Below are positions 25,559 through 35,772 of a stretch of 64,000 nucleotides of DNA, piece by piece (position 1 is the stretch's first letter; the number at the start of each line of letters is the position of its first letter). A model generated the notes under the pieces. That model was not told where the DNA came from and searched no databases. It was given only the letters and a program-made list of their open reading frames with translations. The stretch is taken from assembly GCF_000325665.1 (NCBI RefSeq), contig NC_019908.1, forward strand, positions 1-64,000. The letters are read 5' to 3'. The translations under genes and the position numbers were made by a program. The DNA is from Brachyspira pilosicoli P43/6/78. Lineage in GTDB: Bacteria; Spirochaetota; Brachyspiria; Brachyspirales; Brachyspiraceae.

Positions 25559-26404
25559 TTATTTCACCTCTAAATCTTTATATAGCTTATTTATTATATC
25601 ATTATCAAAATTTTCATCAAATTTACGTGCAAATAAATTATTGTTAATATTTTCTTTTATAATATTATAATCATTAATATTAAAAGTCTTTGGAGAAGAG
25701 CCCTTTTTCTCACTCCAATCAATATATCTTAAATTATCATTTATACAATCATTCTTAAACTCGCTGTTTAATAATATAGATTGAAAAAACATCTCATCAC
25801 CGCACCAAGTATAATTAAATCTCTTAAGAAAATTAGGATTTTTTTCTATATACTCTAATATATATTTAATAGCATTATTAGTTAAGTTCCACCAAGATGA
25901 ACCATAATAAATATTTTTAGGCATCTCTCTTTTTAAAAAAGGTATATTTGATATAAAAGCTCTTACCTTAGCATGTAAACATTTTCTATACAAAGGTCCG
26001 AGATTATAAGTGTTAAATCTATAGCACATCTCTTTATACATGTTTTCATCAGCTTCAACATCTTGATATGAGATAAACTCTTTATTTATTTTATTTTTAA
26101 AAAACTCATTTATTTCTTTATTAGTTTTTAAAGGTATATCCTGAGCACTTATAAAAATATATCTGTCATAATTATTCTTAAAAGCCTCTTTCATTAAATA
26201 TAAAGTAGTAGTTATCTGACTAAATCCTCCATAATAAACACTATATTTTTTGTATATATAAACATTATCAAAACTTTTTATGTTTAATTTGCTTTTTTTA
26301 TCTATATGCACATACAAATCAAAATCGGTTTTAAGATGATTAATTAATCTCATAGTCTGATTATAATTTTTATGTGCTATAATAATAAAACAAATCCTAC
26401 TCAT
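25559..26404 (-). CDS. GT14 (core-2/I-branching type) glycosyltransferase, copy 2
   Basis: A 281-aa protein of the GT14 'Branch' family, relatives of beta-1,6-N-acetylglucosaminyltransferases. It starts ICFIIIAHKNYNQTMRLINHL and has FDLYVHIDKKS, YGGFSQITTTLYLMKEA, FISAQDIPLKTN and GSSWWNLTNNAIKYIL. It has no membrane segment, so a cytoplasmic or peripheral role in making a glycan or glycoconjugate is likely. It is a close tandem paralogue of the preceding gene, overlaps it by 8 bp, and is one base ahead of atpG, so it is translationally embedded in the ATP synthase operon. Confidence 0.85.
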   Translation of the reverse strand: MSRICFIIIAHKNYNQTMRLINHLKTDFDLYVHIDKKSKLNIKSFDNVYIYKKYSVYYGGFSQITTTLYLMKEAFKNNYDRYIFISAQDIPLKTNKEINEFFKNKINKEFISYQDVEADENMYKEMCYRFNTYNLGPLYRKCLHAKVRAFISNIPFLKREMPKNIYYGSSWWNLTNNAIKYILEYIEKNPNFLKRFNYTWCGDEMFFQSILLNSEFKNDCINDNLRYIDWSEKKGSSPKTFNINDYNIIKENINNNLFARKFDENFDNDIINKLYKDLEVK

Positions 26405-27230
26405 TTAAATCCTCATACAATTTATCTATTATAGTGTTATCAATATCTTCATCAAATTTACGTGCAAATATATTGTTGTTAATATTGTTTTTTATATTCT
26501 CATAATCTTTCATTTGTAAATTAAACGGAGTTCCGCCATTCCATATAAGATATCTTAAATTATCATTTATACAATTATTCTTAAACTCGCTATTAAGAAG
26601 TATAGACTGAAAATAAAACTCATCACTTCCCCAAGTATAATTAAATCTCTTAAGAAAATTAGGATTTTGTTTTGTATAATCTAATATATATTTAATAGCA
26701 TTATTAGTTAAGTTCCACCACTGAGAGCCATAATAAATATTTTTTGGAGTAGCGCGTTTTATAAGAGGAAAATTAGATAATAATTCTCTTATATTTCTAT
26801 GGAAAATTAGTCTATATAGTTTTCCAAAATTATAGGAATTTAATCTAAAAGACATTTCTTTATACATAGCTTCACTATTATTAATGCTTTCGTATGAAAT
26901 ATATTCTTTATTTTTGTTTGTATCAAAGAAGTTAATAATCTCTTTATTTGTTTTTAGAGGCACATCTTGACCGCTAATAAATATATATCTATCATAGTTG
27001 TTTTTATAAGCTTCTTCTATTAAAAATAGGGTAGCTATAACTAAACTTACACCGCCATGATAAGTTTTAAATTTTTTATAAACATTTACATTATCAAAGC
27101 TTTTTATGTTTAATTTATTTCTTTTATCTATATGCACATACAAATCAAAATCAGTTTTAAGATGATTAATTAATCTCATTATCTGATTATGATTCTTATG
27201 TGCTAAGATTAAAATACAATTTTTATTCAT
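26397..27230 (-). CDS. GT14 (core-2/I-branching type) glycosyltransferase, copy 1
   Basis: A 277-aa GT14 'Branch' family protein, clearly paralogous to the next gene over its full length (shared blocks: NHLKTDFDLYVHIDK, NNYDRYIFIS, DVPLKTNKEI, WWNLTNNAIKYIL, NPNFLKRFNYTW). Its ATG follows the atpA stop codon after two bases, so translation is very probably coupled to atpA. Nothing in ATP synthase biology explains glycosyltransferases here; the insertion may date back far enough to have become a stable part of the operon. The acceptor is unknown. Confidence 0.85.
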   Translation of the reverse strand: MNKNCILILAHKNHNQIMRLINHLKTDFDLYVHIDKRNKLNIKSFDNVNVYKKFKTYHGGVSLVIATLFLIEEAYKNNYDRYIFISGQDVPLKTNKEIINFFDTNKNKEYISYESINNSEAMYKEMSFRLNSYNFGKLYRLIFHRNIRELLSNFPLIKRATPKNIYYGSQWWNLTNNAIKYILDYTKQNPNFLKRFNYTWGSDEFYFQSILLNSEFKNNCINDNLRYLIWNGGTPFNLQMKDYENIKNNINNNIFARKFDEDIDNTIIDKLYEDLNE

Positions 27231-27232
27231 TA

Positions 27233-28732
27233 TTAGAATTTAGCCTTAAACTCTTCTATTACGCTGCTAAGTTCATCAATATTTTCAATATCTTTTTTCT
27301 CTTTTATATTATCCAATATATACTGTTTATCAGCCTTCATATATTGAAGCAGTCTCCATTCAAATTCAGGCACTCTTTCTAATTCAATATTATCCAAAAA
27401 TCCCTTTGTAGCAGCAAATAATATAACAACTTGCTCTTCCATAGGTATTGGGCTATATTGTTTTTGTTTAAGAAGCTCAACCATTTTAGCACCTCTGTCT
27501 AATTGAGCCAAAGTAGCCTTGTCAAGACCTATACCAAGCTGAGAGAAAGCCTCAAGAGACCTATATGATGCCAAATCAAGCCTCAAAGTACCGGCAACTT
27601 TTTTCATAGCCTTAGTTTGAGCATTACCTCCAACACGAGAAACCGATATACCAACATCAATAGCAGGACGAACACCGCTCATAAACAAACTAGGAAGCAA
27701 ATATATCTGTCCGTCTGTAATTGATATTACGTTTGTAGGAATATATGCAGATACTTCATTGTCTTGAGTTTCAATGATAGGCAAAGCAGTTAGAGAGCCT
27801 CCTCCTAATTCATCGCTAAGTTTTGAAGCTCTTTCCAATAATCTTGAATGCAAATAAAATACATCACCAGGAAAAGCTTCCCTTCCAGGAGGTCTTCTAA
27901 GAAGAAGTGATATTTGTCTGTATGCATTAGCCTGCTTAGATAAGTCATCGTATATTATGAGAGTGTCTTTTTTCTCTTCATACATAAAATATTCTGCCAT
28001 CGCACAACCAGCATAAGGAGCAATATATAATAGCGGAGCAGAATCTGAAGCAGTAGCAGCTACTACTATAGTATAATCTAAAGCACCATGCTGTCTCAAA
28101 GTTTCAACAACACCCGCAACAGTAGAAGCCTTTTGACCTATAGCTACATATACACATATAACACCAGTATCTTTTTGATTGATAATTGTATCAAGAGCAA
28201 TTGAAGTTTTACCAGTGCTTCTGTCTCCAATAATAAGCTGTCTCTGTCCTCTTCCTATAGGAGTCATAGAGTCTATTGCCTTTATACCAGTTTGAAGCGG
28301 TTGTTTTACAGCCTGCCTATCTGCAATTCCAGGAGCAGGGTATTCAATCACTCTTCTTTTACTTGTATTAATATCACCTTTTCCGTCTAAAGGCACTCCC
28401 AAAGGATTAACAACTCTTCCTAAAAGCTCTTCACCAACAGGAACTTCTAATATTCTTTTTAATCTGCTAACCTTACTTCCTTCTTTGATGCCGACATAGT
28501 CCCCTAAAACAATAGCACCAATAGTCTCTTCTTCCAAGTTAAAAGCTATTCCTATAGCACCGCATTCAAATTTAATCATCTCATTAGCCATAATATGCGG
28601 AAGTCCAACTATTCTTGCTATACCATCACCAACTTCTACTACTACACCAACCTCATTAGGAGCAAAATCTGCTTTGTAATTTTTTATCTCCTCTTTAAGT
28701 AAAGCAGCAATTTCATTAGCTTTTATATTCAT
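27233..28732 (-). CDS. atpA: F-type ATP synthase alpha subunit
   Basis: AtpA (499 aa) forms the non-catalytic nucleotide-binding subunit of F1. The P-loop GDRSTGKT, the [21 protein letters not shown] segment, [28 protein letters not shown] and the [17 protein letters not shown] motif with the arginine-finger residue are intact. Length is normal. It follows the second delta gene after 31 bp and is directly coupled to the first GT14 glycosyltransferase gene. Confidence 0.98.
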   Translation of the reverse strand: MNIKANEIAALLKEEIKNYKADFAPNEVGVVVEVGDGIARIVGLPHIMANEMIKFECGAIGIAFNLEEETIGAIVLGDYVGIKEGSKVSRLKRILEVPVGEELLGRVVNPLGVPLDGKGDINTSKRRVIEYPAPGIADRQAVKQPLQTGIKAIDSMTPIGRGQRQLIIGDRSTGKTSIALDTIINQKDTGVICVYVAIGQKASTVAGVVETLRQHGALDYTIVVAATASDSAPLLYIAPYAGCAMAEYFMYEEKKDTLIIYDDLSKQANAYRQISLLLRRPPGREAFPGDVFYLHSRLLERASKLSDELGGGSLTALPIIETQDNEVSAYIPTNVISITDGQIYLLPSLFMSGVRPAIDVGISVSRVGGNAQTKAMKKVAGTLRLDLASYRSLEAFSQLGIGLDKATLAQLDRGAKMVELLKQKQYSPIPMEEQVVILFAATKGFLDNIELERVPEFEWRLLQYMKADKQYILDNIKEKKDIENIDELSSVIEEFKAKF

Positions 28733-28763
28733 AAAACGTTTCCTTAAAAATTATTCGCAAAAA

Positions 28764-29390
28764 TTATTCTGCAAGAAGAGAATCTTTTACATTATTTAAA
28801 AGTCTCTTCATACTATAATCATATATAATATCTTCTATCTCTACTATAATACCGCCTATAATAGATTCATTAATATCAATATAAAAATGAACATTCTTAT
28901 TAACCATCTTTATAATATCTCTCTTCAATTCTTCAATGCCTTCCAATTCTTTGGCAATGGTAATTCTTACAGAAAGTATATCATAAAACTCATTACATAA
29001 GTTTTCATATTCTACTATTATAGCAGGCAAAATATTAAATAAATCCTTTTCAACTAATATAGATAATAAATTAAGAGCCTCATGAGATATTTTATTCTCA
29101 TATACCCTCCTAATAACATCAACCCTTACGTTTCCATCTATAAAATTTGAAGTAAAGAAAGAAAAAGTATCCTTATCCTCAAATAAAGATGAATAAATAA
29201 TGTCAAAATCTTTTTTAATAATATCTATCTTTTTTAATTCATTAGCTGCATCAAACATAGCCTTAGCATAGTTTTTAGCACTTGCCTCGTTTTTTACTAT
29301 ACGCTTAAATCTAGCAGTTTTCTCTTTCTGAACTTCATTGAATATTTCAGTTTTTAAATTTGTAAAAATCTCAGCAGTTATAGGATTCAT
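28764..29390 (-). CDS. F-type ATP synthase delta (OSCP) subunit, second paralogue
   Basis: A 208-aa protein of the delta/OSCP family, which ties F1 to the peripheral stalk. The helical N-terminal domain (AKNYAKAMFDAANEL... onward) follows an extra 35 residues of charged sequence. The C-terminal signature is IIGGIIVEIEDIIYDYSMKRLLNNV. It directly follows another complete delta gene (26-bp gap) and shares the same C-terminal pattern, so the operon codes for two delta-like subunits. One could have taken over part of the stalk function of a second b subunit. Confidence 0.85.
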   Translation of the reverse strand: MNPITAEIFTNLKTEIFNEVQKEKTARFKRIVKNEASAKNYAKAMFDAANELKKIDIIKKDFDIIYSSLFEDKDTFSFFTSNFIDGNVRVDVIRRVYENKISHEALNLLSILVEKDLFNILPAIIVEYENLCNEFYDILSVRITIAKELEGIEELKRDIIKMVNKNVHFYIDINESIIGGIIVEIEDIIYDYSMKRLLNNVKDSLLAE

Positions 29391-29415
29391 ATTCTCCTCT
29401 ATAAACTAATAATTA

Positions 29416-29952
29416 TTAAACAAATCTATTTTTCATCATATTTATCTGATTCTTTATACTATAATCATAAACCGTGTCGCCAATATTAACTATTATACCG
29501 CCAATTAAACTATCATCTACCTCTATAGTATATTCTATTTTTTTATCAGAAAATGTTTTTATAGTATCTATTATTTTTTTTATAGTATCTTCATTTATGC
29601 TGCAAGAAGCTATAATTTTTACCCTCACAGTATTATTATATTCATCAAGCATTTTACCATAAATATCTGCTATATTTGCTAATTCATCTATAAGCTCATT
29701 TTCTATGAGTAAATTGATAAAAGAAAAAATCTCTTTAGAAAATATTGATTTTAATTTTTTTTCTACAAGTTTTGTTTTTTCTCTTTTATCTATTTTTTTA
29801 TCATCAAAATATTTTTTTATTTCCTCATCTTCAAATAATTTAGAGCATTCTTTAAGTTCTTTATATATTTCATTTATTAAACCAGCCTCTTTAGCTATGT
29901 TAAATATAGCACTGGCAGCCGGTGTTAATAATTTCTCTTCATTACTATTCAT
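29416..29952 (-). CDS. atpH: F-type ATP synthase delta (OSCP) subunit, first paralogue
   Basis: A 178-aa protein of normal delta-subunit length. Its helical N-terminal half (TPAASAIFNIAKEAGLINEIYKEL) and C-terminal signature LIGGIIVNIGDTVYDYSIKNQINMM identify it as OSCP/delta. It sits between atpF and the second delta gene, the normal atpH position. Spacing is 39 bp after atpF. The two delta proteins are divergent outside the C-terminal motif, so the duplication is not recent. Confidence 0.88.
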   Translation of the reverse strand: MNSNEEKLLTPAASAIFNIAKEAGLINEIYKELKECSKLFEDEEIKKYFDDKKIDKREKTKLVEKKLKSIFSKEIFSFINLLIENELIDELANIADIYGKMLDEYNNTVRVKIIASCSINEDTIKKIIDTIKTFSDKKIEYTIEVDDSLIGGIIVNIGDTVYDYSIKNQINMMKNRFV

Positions 29953-29991
29953 ATTTTAATAAAGCCCTATCTTTATAGAGATACATATTTT

Positions 29992-30492
29992 TTATTTATT
30001 GTTATCTTTTTCAAAATTATTCACAAACTCATTTATCAAAGCCTGATTATCATTTTTATCTATATTTCTTTTTAATATAGTTTCAGCCATAACAACGGCA
30101 ATATCCACAGCCTGTTTTCTTACATTTCCCATAGCTTCATCTTTAGCTCTATCAATTTCAGAGAGTATTTTATTTCTATGAGATTCAGCCTCTTCACGAG
30201 CATTGCCAATAATCTTATCTCTAACCCTATTAGCCTCAATCCTAGCATTTTCTATTATAGAACTAGCCTCTGCTTTAGCATTGTCAATCTGCTCTCTATA
30301 TGCAGCCAAAGATTTCTTAGCATTTTCCCTAGTTTTTTCTGCCTCTTCCAAGTCCTCTTGTATCTTATCTGCACGTGCATTCAAGCCTTTAAGAATAATC
30401 TTCCAAGTAGAAGCTCCAAGCACAGCAAGAACTAGTAAAAATGTTATCCAAGTCCATATAATAATACCCGGATCTATTTTTAAAAGTGCCAT
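29992..30492 (-). CDS. atpF: F-type ATP synthase b subunit
   Basis: AtpF (166 aa), the peripheral stalk dimer subunit: one N-terminal membrane helix (IIIWTWITFLLVLAVLGAST) followed by a long charged coiled-coil (RADKIQEDLEEAEKTRENAKKSLAAYREQID onward). Length is normal. Only one b gene is present, so the stalk would be a b homodimer unless the duplicated delta alters it. Confidence 0.93.
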   Translation of the reverse strand: MALLKIDPGIIIWTWITFLLVLAVLGASTWKIILKGLNARADKIQEDLEEAEKTRENAKKSLAAYREQIDNAKAEASSIIENARIEANRVRDKIIGNAREEAESHRNKILSEIDRAKDEAMGNVRKQAVDIAVVMAETILKRNIDKNDNQALINEFVNNFEKDNNK

Positions 30493-30540
30493 AGGTATTT
30501 ACCCCCATTTATCTTTTATTATAATCAGTATTATTAAATG

Positions 30541-30798
<258 letters not shown>

Positions 30799-30804
30799 TT
30801 ATAA

Positions 30805-31713
30805 TTAATGCTCATCGCTAATGGCAATCTGTATATAAACCGCCGATAACAATGAGAATATATAAGCTTGTAAAACAGCAACAAACATCTCAAGTACATA
30901 TATAAAACTTAAGAATAATACTGCAAAAGGCGATACCAATAAACTTCCAGACATAATGATAAGATAAGGTATTACTATCATCATTATGTGTCCGCCTGTG
31001 ATGTTCGCAAATAAACGAATAGTTAAAGCAAATGCTCTATTAAACAAAGTAATAAACTCTAAAACCCATATTATAGGTATTAAAGGTATTGGGAGACCTT
31101 TTGGTACTAATTTTACCCAGTATTTTATTATTCCTTTTTTCCTTATTCCTGCGAATATATAGACAATAAATACTAATAAAGCAACAGCACCGGTAAAACC
31201 AATATTAGCTCCTAAACCGCCTGCCAAATAAGCATAATGTCCATCTTCTGTAGGAAGTTTTATTAGTGCAGGTAAAAGTCCTAGAAGGTTAGAGAATAAT
31301 ACGAATAAAAATACAGTTAAGCAGAAAGGTACATATTTTTTGCCTTCTTCACCCAAAGCGGCCCCTATAACATCTTTATTCATATAGTCTATTATAATTT
31401 CTAATAGGTTTTGTAAATATGTTGGCTTGTTAAATGGTCTTTTTAATTTATGAGCCAAATATTTCATGCTAAGTATTGATAAAATACCTGCTATTGTAAC
31501 TAAAATAATATGTTTTGTTATTTTAAAGTCGAAATCTATATAATGTCCTAATTTTATAGGTATAGAGAAGAAAGGGTGTTCTGTATTATCTCCAATCTCT
31601 TCCATAATATAGTCATTAATACTTTCGGCAGCAAACACTTTAGTATTTGAAAAAACACTGAAGCAAATTAAAAACATTATAAAAACATTTCTAATAAAAA
31701 TTAATCTATTCAT
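30805..31713 (-). CDS. atpB: F-type ATP synthase a subunit
   Basis: AtpB (302 aa), the stator channel protein next to the c-ring. A signal-peptide-like N-terminus (MNRLIFIRNVFIMFLICFSVFSNTKVFA) precedes the first conserved region, and five to six membrane helices follow. The essential Arg is in AFALTIRLFANITGGH. Loop SNLLGLLP is also conserved. It is the first gene of the operon, with a promoter 32-59 bp upstream. Confidence 0.95.
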   Translation of the reverse strand: MNRLIFIRNVFIMFLICFSVFSNTKVFAAESINDYIMEEIGDNTEHPFFSIPIKLGHYIDFDFKITKHIILVTIAGILSILSMKYLAHKLKRPFNKPTYLQNLLEIIIDYMNKDVIGAALGEEGKKYVPFCLTVFLFVLFSNLLGLLPALIKLPTEDGHYAYLAGGLGANIGFTGAVALLVFIVYIFAGIRKKGIIKYWVKLVPKGLPIPLIPIIWVLEFITLFNRAFALTIRLFANITGGHIMMIVIPYLIIMSGSLLVSPFAVLFLSFIYVLEMFVAVLQAYIFSLLSAVYIQIAISDEH

Positions 31714-31744
31714 AAGTTCTTTTCTTTAATATAATTTGATATTA

Positions 31745-31772
31745 ATTGTATAACTATTAAATAAAAAATCAA
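31745..31772 (-). promoter_or_regulatory. Promoter of the atp operon
   Basis: On the minus strand TTGATT (complement of 31767-31772), 16-bp spacer and TACAAT (complement of 31745-31750). It lies between the STAS gene stop and atpB. Confidence 0.5.
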
Positions 31773-31780
31773 GAATTATT

Positions 31781-32116
31781 TTACAACTTTTCTATAGCAT
31801 CAGATACAGTCATAAAAATAGGAAAGAAGCTTATTATTTTAGTTAATTCAAAAACCTTTCTTACATTTTCTGTGATTTTTACTATACCTATTTTACCATT
31901 TACCCTTTTAAAAGAGCCTATTGCAAATACAAAAACTCCTATTCCGCTGCTGTCTATATAATATACATCTTCCATATCTATAATTATTCTTTTTGCTCCG
32001 AAGTCTATTTGAGAGTTTATAGCATCTTTTAAATCTGAAGAAGTATAAACATCAATATCTCCCACTAATTTTATTACAGAAGTATTATTTTCTAATTCTT
32101 CGACACTTATCTCCAT
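31781..32116 (-). CDS. STAS-domain anti-sigma factor antagonist
   Basis: A 111-aa single STAS domain. The phosphorylatable serine lies in YYIDSSGIGVFV (about 55-66), the usual site for a serine kinase/anti-sigma partner of the RsbW/SpoIIAB kind. It starts MEISVEELENNTSVIKLVGDID, the standard fold entry. No kinase or phosphatase partner lies adjacent; it is upstream of the atp operon on the same strand but has a separate leader. It probably belongs to a partner-switching stress or motility circuit encoded elsewhere. Confidence 0.88.
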   Translation of the reverse strand: MEISVEELENNTSVIKLVGDIDVYTSSDLKDAINSQIDFGAKRIIIDMEDVYYIDSSGIGVFVFAIGSFKRVNGKIGIVKITENVRKVFELTKIISFFPIFMTVSDAIEKL

Positions 32117-32207
32117 TTTTTTACTCCAATAAAATTATATAAAATTATATATATAAAAATTAACATATATGCCAATTTTTTACAACAATATTTTAAAAAG
32201 CACCATA

Positions 32208-32246
32208 TAAAAAATAAAGAGCCTGATTTATAAAAAAACAGACTCT
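32208..32246 (-). terminator. Terminator of the nucleotidase gene
   Basis: AGAGCCTG (32218-32225) pairs with CAGACTCT (32239-32246) with one mismatch. A T-rich tract follows on the minus strand. Confidence 0.6.
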
Positions 32247-32272
32247 CTTAAAAAATTAAATACTAAATTATT

Positions 32273-33817
32273 TTATTCAAATATTACTCTAGGATTATTA
32301 TCTATATAGCTTTCTGGTATATTATTAAGCTCTTTAATTTTTGCTATCATAGCATCACGCATATCATTGCCAGTCATAACTATATTTTTGCCCTTTTCTC
32401 CTATAGCTTTTCCTTCACTGTCTTGATAACCGTCTCCTCCCAAAAATACAAAACTAGATAAAGCAACAGTGTAATCTTTTGTTTCATCAATATTTTCACC
32501 ATCTAAAGCAGCAGATAATAATTCTCCATTAGCATTATATTTTACTTCCATTCCTCTAGATAACTGTAGAAAAGCACCAGCACCTCTCTTTTGTCCAGAT
32601 ATTTTTAGCATTTCAATAACATCTTTTCCTGTTAATGTTACTAATACAACCTCATTATCAAATGGGAAAAACTCATTTTGTATATTACCCAATGTTATAT
32701 CGCCTTTTTTTAATGGAGTTCTAAGTCCGCCAGAGTTCATCAATACCATATCCAAATTATCATAAGAATCTAATACCAAATCGCAAGCAAAGTTTCCTAT
32801 AGCCATAGAATTAGACCTTATTCCGTCATGTAGAAGTTCTACAGGCAAAGTTCCTATTCTTACATTAAACTCTTTATCCACAGTGCCTTTCATCTCATCA
32901 ATAAATGCAAGCATATCAGCATCTTGTTCTATATTACCGTCCATAGGTATGAGTTTATAATTAAATTTTTCTATTTTTCCGCTATTTACAGATAAATCTA
33001 TTTGTCCTAAATATCTTCCATAATATCCAGCCTGTACTATAGGCGTGCCGTTTACAATGTCTGCCTCTTCTAATACAGTGTGGCTATGTCCTCCAACTAT
33101 TACATCAAAAGTTTTAGGGAAGGCTTCTGCTATTTTTTTATCGCCCTCATAACCTACATGGCTTAAAAGTATTGTAATATCGTTTGTTGTATTAAGAGGT
33201 GTAGACTTTAAGAAACTTTTTAATGAATCTATCTCTTTTTCAAATACTAAACCTTCAACATATTTAGGATTATAAACAGAATCTGTTGTTGTAATTCCTA
33301 TTATAGCTACATTAAGTCCATTTACATTTGTAACTATATATGGTAAAGCATAATAACTATTGTCTTCTTTATTTTTTATATTTATAGATAGAGTAGGGAA
33401 TTTCCTCTCTTTCATTATTGCTGTAAAATTATCAAGTCCATAATCTACAAAATGGTTTCCAATAGCAGCAGCATCAACTCCTATCATATTCATAATATCA
33501 ACTTCATCTCTTCCCATAAATACTGTAGAATAAACGCTTCCTGTGATAGTGTCTCCTGCATGAAGAATTAAAACATTATTATTTGTTTTTTCTACATCTT
33601 TTATATATGAAGCTCTTCTTGCAGCTCCATACATATAATTAGTTTCTGGTGGGGTTACTTCTTTATTAACTATCATTTCTTCTTCATCTCTTCCATGTGT
33701 ATCATTCATATGTATAATAGTTAATTCACCGCTGTTTGTAGATTTTTTTGCTGTGTTATTATTGCATGATGATAAAGCAAAAAAAATCATTAGTAAAATA
33801 ATGCTAATTTTTTTCAT
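32273..33817 (-). CDS. 5'-nucleotidase / UshA-family lipoprotein
   Basis: A 514-aa lipoprotein of the UshA/CpdB family, which hydrolyses nucleotides or sugar nucleotides at the cell surface. The signal MKKISIILLMIFFALSSC ends in a lipobox. Metallophosphatase motifs are IIHMNDTHGRDEE, LILHAGDTITGSVYS, AIGNHFVDYG (a variant of GNHEFDYG) and VIVGGHSHTV. The C-terminal nucleotidase domain contains LVLDSYDNLDMVLMNSGGLR and FLQLSRGMEVKYN. Start 33817 is supported by TTGGAG; upstream in-frame codons look untranslated. Confidence 0.9.
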   Translation of the reverse strand: MKKISIILLMIFFALSSCNNNTAKKSTNSGELTIIHMNDTHGRDEEEMIVNKEVTPPETNYMYGAARRASYIKDVEKTNNNVLILHAGDTITGSVYSTVFMGRDEVDIMNMIGVDAAAIGNHFVDYGLDNFTAIMKERKFPTLSINIKNKEDNSYYALPYIVTNVNGLNVAIIGITTTDSVYNPKYVEGLVFEKEIDSLKSFLKSTPLNTTNDITILLSHVGYEGDKKIAEAFPKTFDVIVGGHSHTVLEEADIVNGTPIVQAGYYGRYLGQIDLSVNSGKIEKFNYKLIPMDGNIEQDADMLAFIDEMKGTVDKEFNVRIGTLPVELLHDGIRSNSMAIGNFACDLVLDSYDNLDMVLMNSGGLRTPLKKGDITLGNIQNEFFPFDNEVVLVTLTGKDVIEMLKISGQKRGAGAFLQLSRGMEVKYNANGELLSAALDGENIDETKDYTVALSSFVFLGGDGYQDSEGKAIGEKGKNIVMTGNDMRDAMIAKIKELNNIPESYIDNNPRVIFE

Positions 33818-33880
33818 ATATATAAACTCCAATATTTTATATATAATATAGTATATTTTACTAATGATTATTGTCAATTA

Positions 33881-35772
33881 TTAATATAAATTATTTTTTT
33901 TGTTTAGTACCTGTCTTAAACCCTCTTTTGCCTGGTAGTCTCCTCCATTATAGCTTAAAGCATTTCTATAGCTTTCTTCTGCATTATCCAATTCATTTAA
34001 TCTGAAATAACATTTACCCAAAGCCAAGTTTATATCAAACATTTCTTTTTTCTCTTCTGCCATACTTAAAGCCTCACTATAAGCATATATAGCATCATTA
34101 TATTGAAGTCTTCTATAACAATAATTACCATAAAGCATATAGTTTTCTACTTTAGGAGACATTTCTACAAGCTGTCTATAATATGAGTTTGCTTCATTAT
34201 ATGAACGAATCTCTTCCATCATAGTAGCCAATGTTTTCCAAGCTGTTTCTCTTATAAAAGTATTGTTGTTTTCATCATTAGCCGCTGCCAATAGAGATTC
34301 ATTTGCTTTTTTATATTCTCTGTTTCTGTAATATAGCATTCCAGCCCTATATAAGCTTTCTCTGTCATTAGGGTATTTTGATAATGTGTAATTATAATAA
34401 TTTAAAGCTTCATTATAATTACCTATACTTTCATAATATATAGCCAAAGTTCTGCTAGGAAAAGCGTTTCCTATAGATTCTTTTATTGAGTTTTCAAGTA
34501 ATTTAATTCCTCTGTCTGAGTTGCCGTAATATAATTCTAATTCGCCTAATCTTGGTTTGAATATTGCATTATTTGTTTCTATTGTATATATTTCTTTATA
34601 ATATTTTAGTGAAGCAGTAAAAGACTTTTGTCTATAAGTGATATCTCCAAGTCTCTCTAAAGCTGTTTTATATAAATCATCTTTTTTATCTAGCATGATT
34701 ATTTTTTTATAATTATCTTCAGCTTCATCTAATTTGCTTCCTTTATAGTAGGCATTGGCAAGTAAACCTATAGCCTCATAAGCATTTGTATAATTTTTTA
34801 TTTTTGATAATCTATAATAATACTTTATAGCCTTATCATAATCATTTTCTTCTTCATATAAATTACCCAAAGCTATAATTGTATTAATATCATTAGGATT
34901 TTGATATAATATCTGTTCATAAACCTTTTTAATAGAGTCATAGTCTTCAACTTGTTCATATACCTTTACTAATCTCTTTACAGACTCTACTTGTGTCTTT
35001 GAATTAGCTAAACTTTTTAAATACATTTCTATGGCACTGTCAGTATCTCCAGCTATAACATATATATCGCCAAGCACATTAGCAGCCATATCAGCATATT
35101 CATTATTGCTCTTTCTCACTAGCTTACTTAAAGTATCATAAGCTAAACTTTGCATTCCTTCGTTTAGGGCTATTATACCAACATTAAACATAGCCTCATC
35201 ATTTTCTTCTAGTTTTAATACTCTTTCATAATACCCCTTAGCTAAACGCGGTAAATCCCTATCCATATAAAATTTACCAATAGTAAGCAGAGTAGGCACA
35301 TAGTTTGAATTAATAGATAATGCCTCTTCAAATGTTACCAAAGCATCATCATACATCTCCATATTTAAATATGTTATTCCTATATTATGCTTCAACTCTT
35401 CATCAAAATACAAAGAATTGCTCACAGAACTAAATATTTTTAAAGCTTCCTCATAATTTTCTGTATCATTGTATATTTTTCCTAATAAAATATTAGCTTC
35501 ATATTCTTTTTTTGGGTCTATAGTTGTTGCTATTTCTTTTTTTAATATTGATTTTGCTTTATTATAATCTTTTTTCTATAATATTCTTGTGCTAAAGTAT
35601 ATTCATCTACTATTCTTGGGTTTAATCTTATTTTGCCTTGATTAATAGCTACATTTAAAGATATTATAGATATTAAGCCCAATGCTCCTATAGATAATAT
35701 AAATACAAAGATTCGTATACTTTGAAATTTTTTTTCAATTTTTTTATTGTATATCTTCTTCTTGTATTGCAT
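33881..35772 (-). pseudogene. Membrane-anchored TPR protein, split by a homopolymer frameshift
   Basis: Reading the minus strand, the gene starts at 35772 (overlapping the nusB end by 29 bp) with an N-terminal membrane helix (FVFILSIGALGLISIISLNV) and runs to EYTLAQEYYRKK, where the frame breaks at an A6 tract (T6 at 35570-35575). One extra A gives RKKDYNKAKSILKKEI and then a continuous frame to 33881. The rest holds about 12-14 TPR units (for example DDALVTFEEALSINSNYVPTLLTIGKFY). In total about 630 aa. The intact 514-aa portion from 35425 lacks the anchor. Probably a periplasmic scaffold. Confidence 0.8.
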
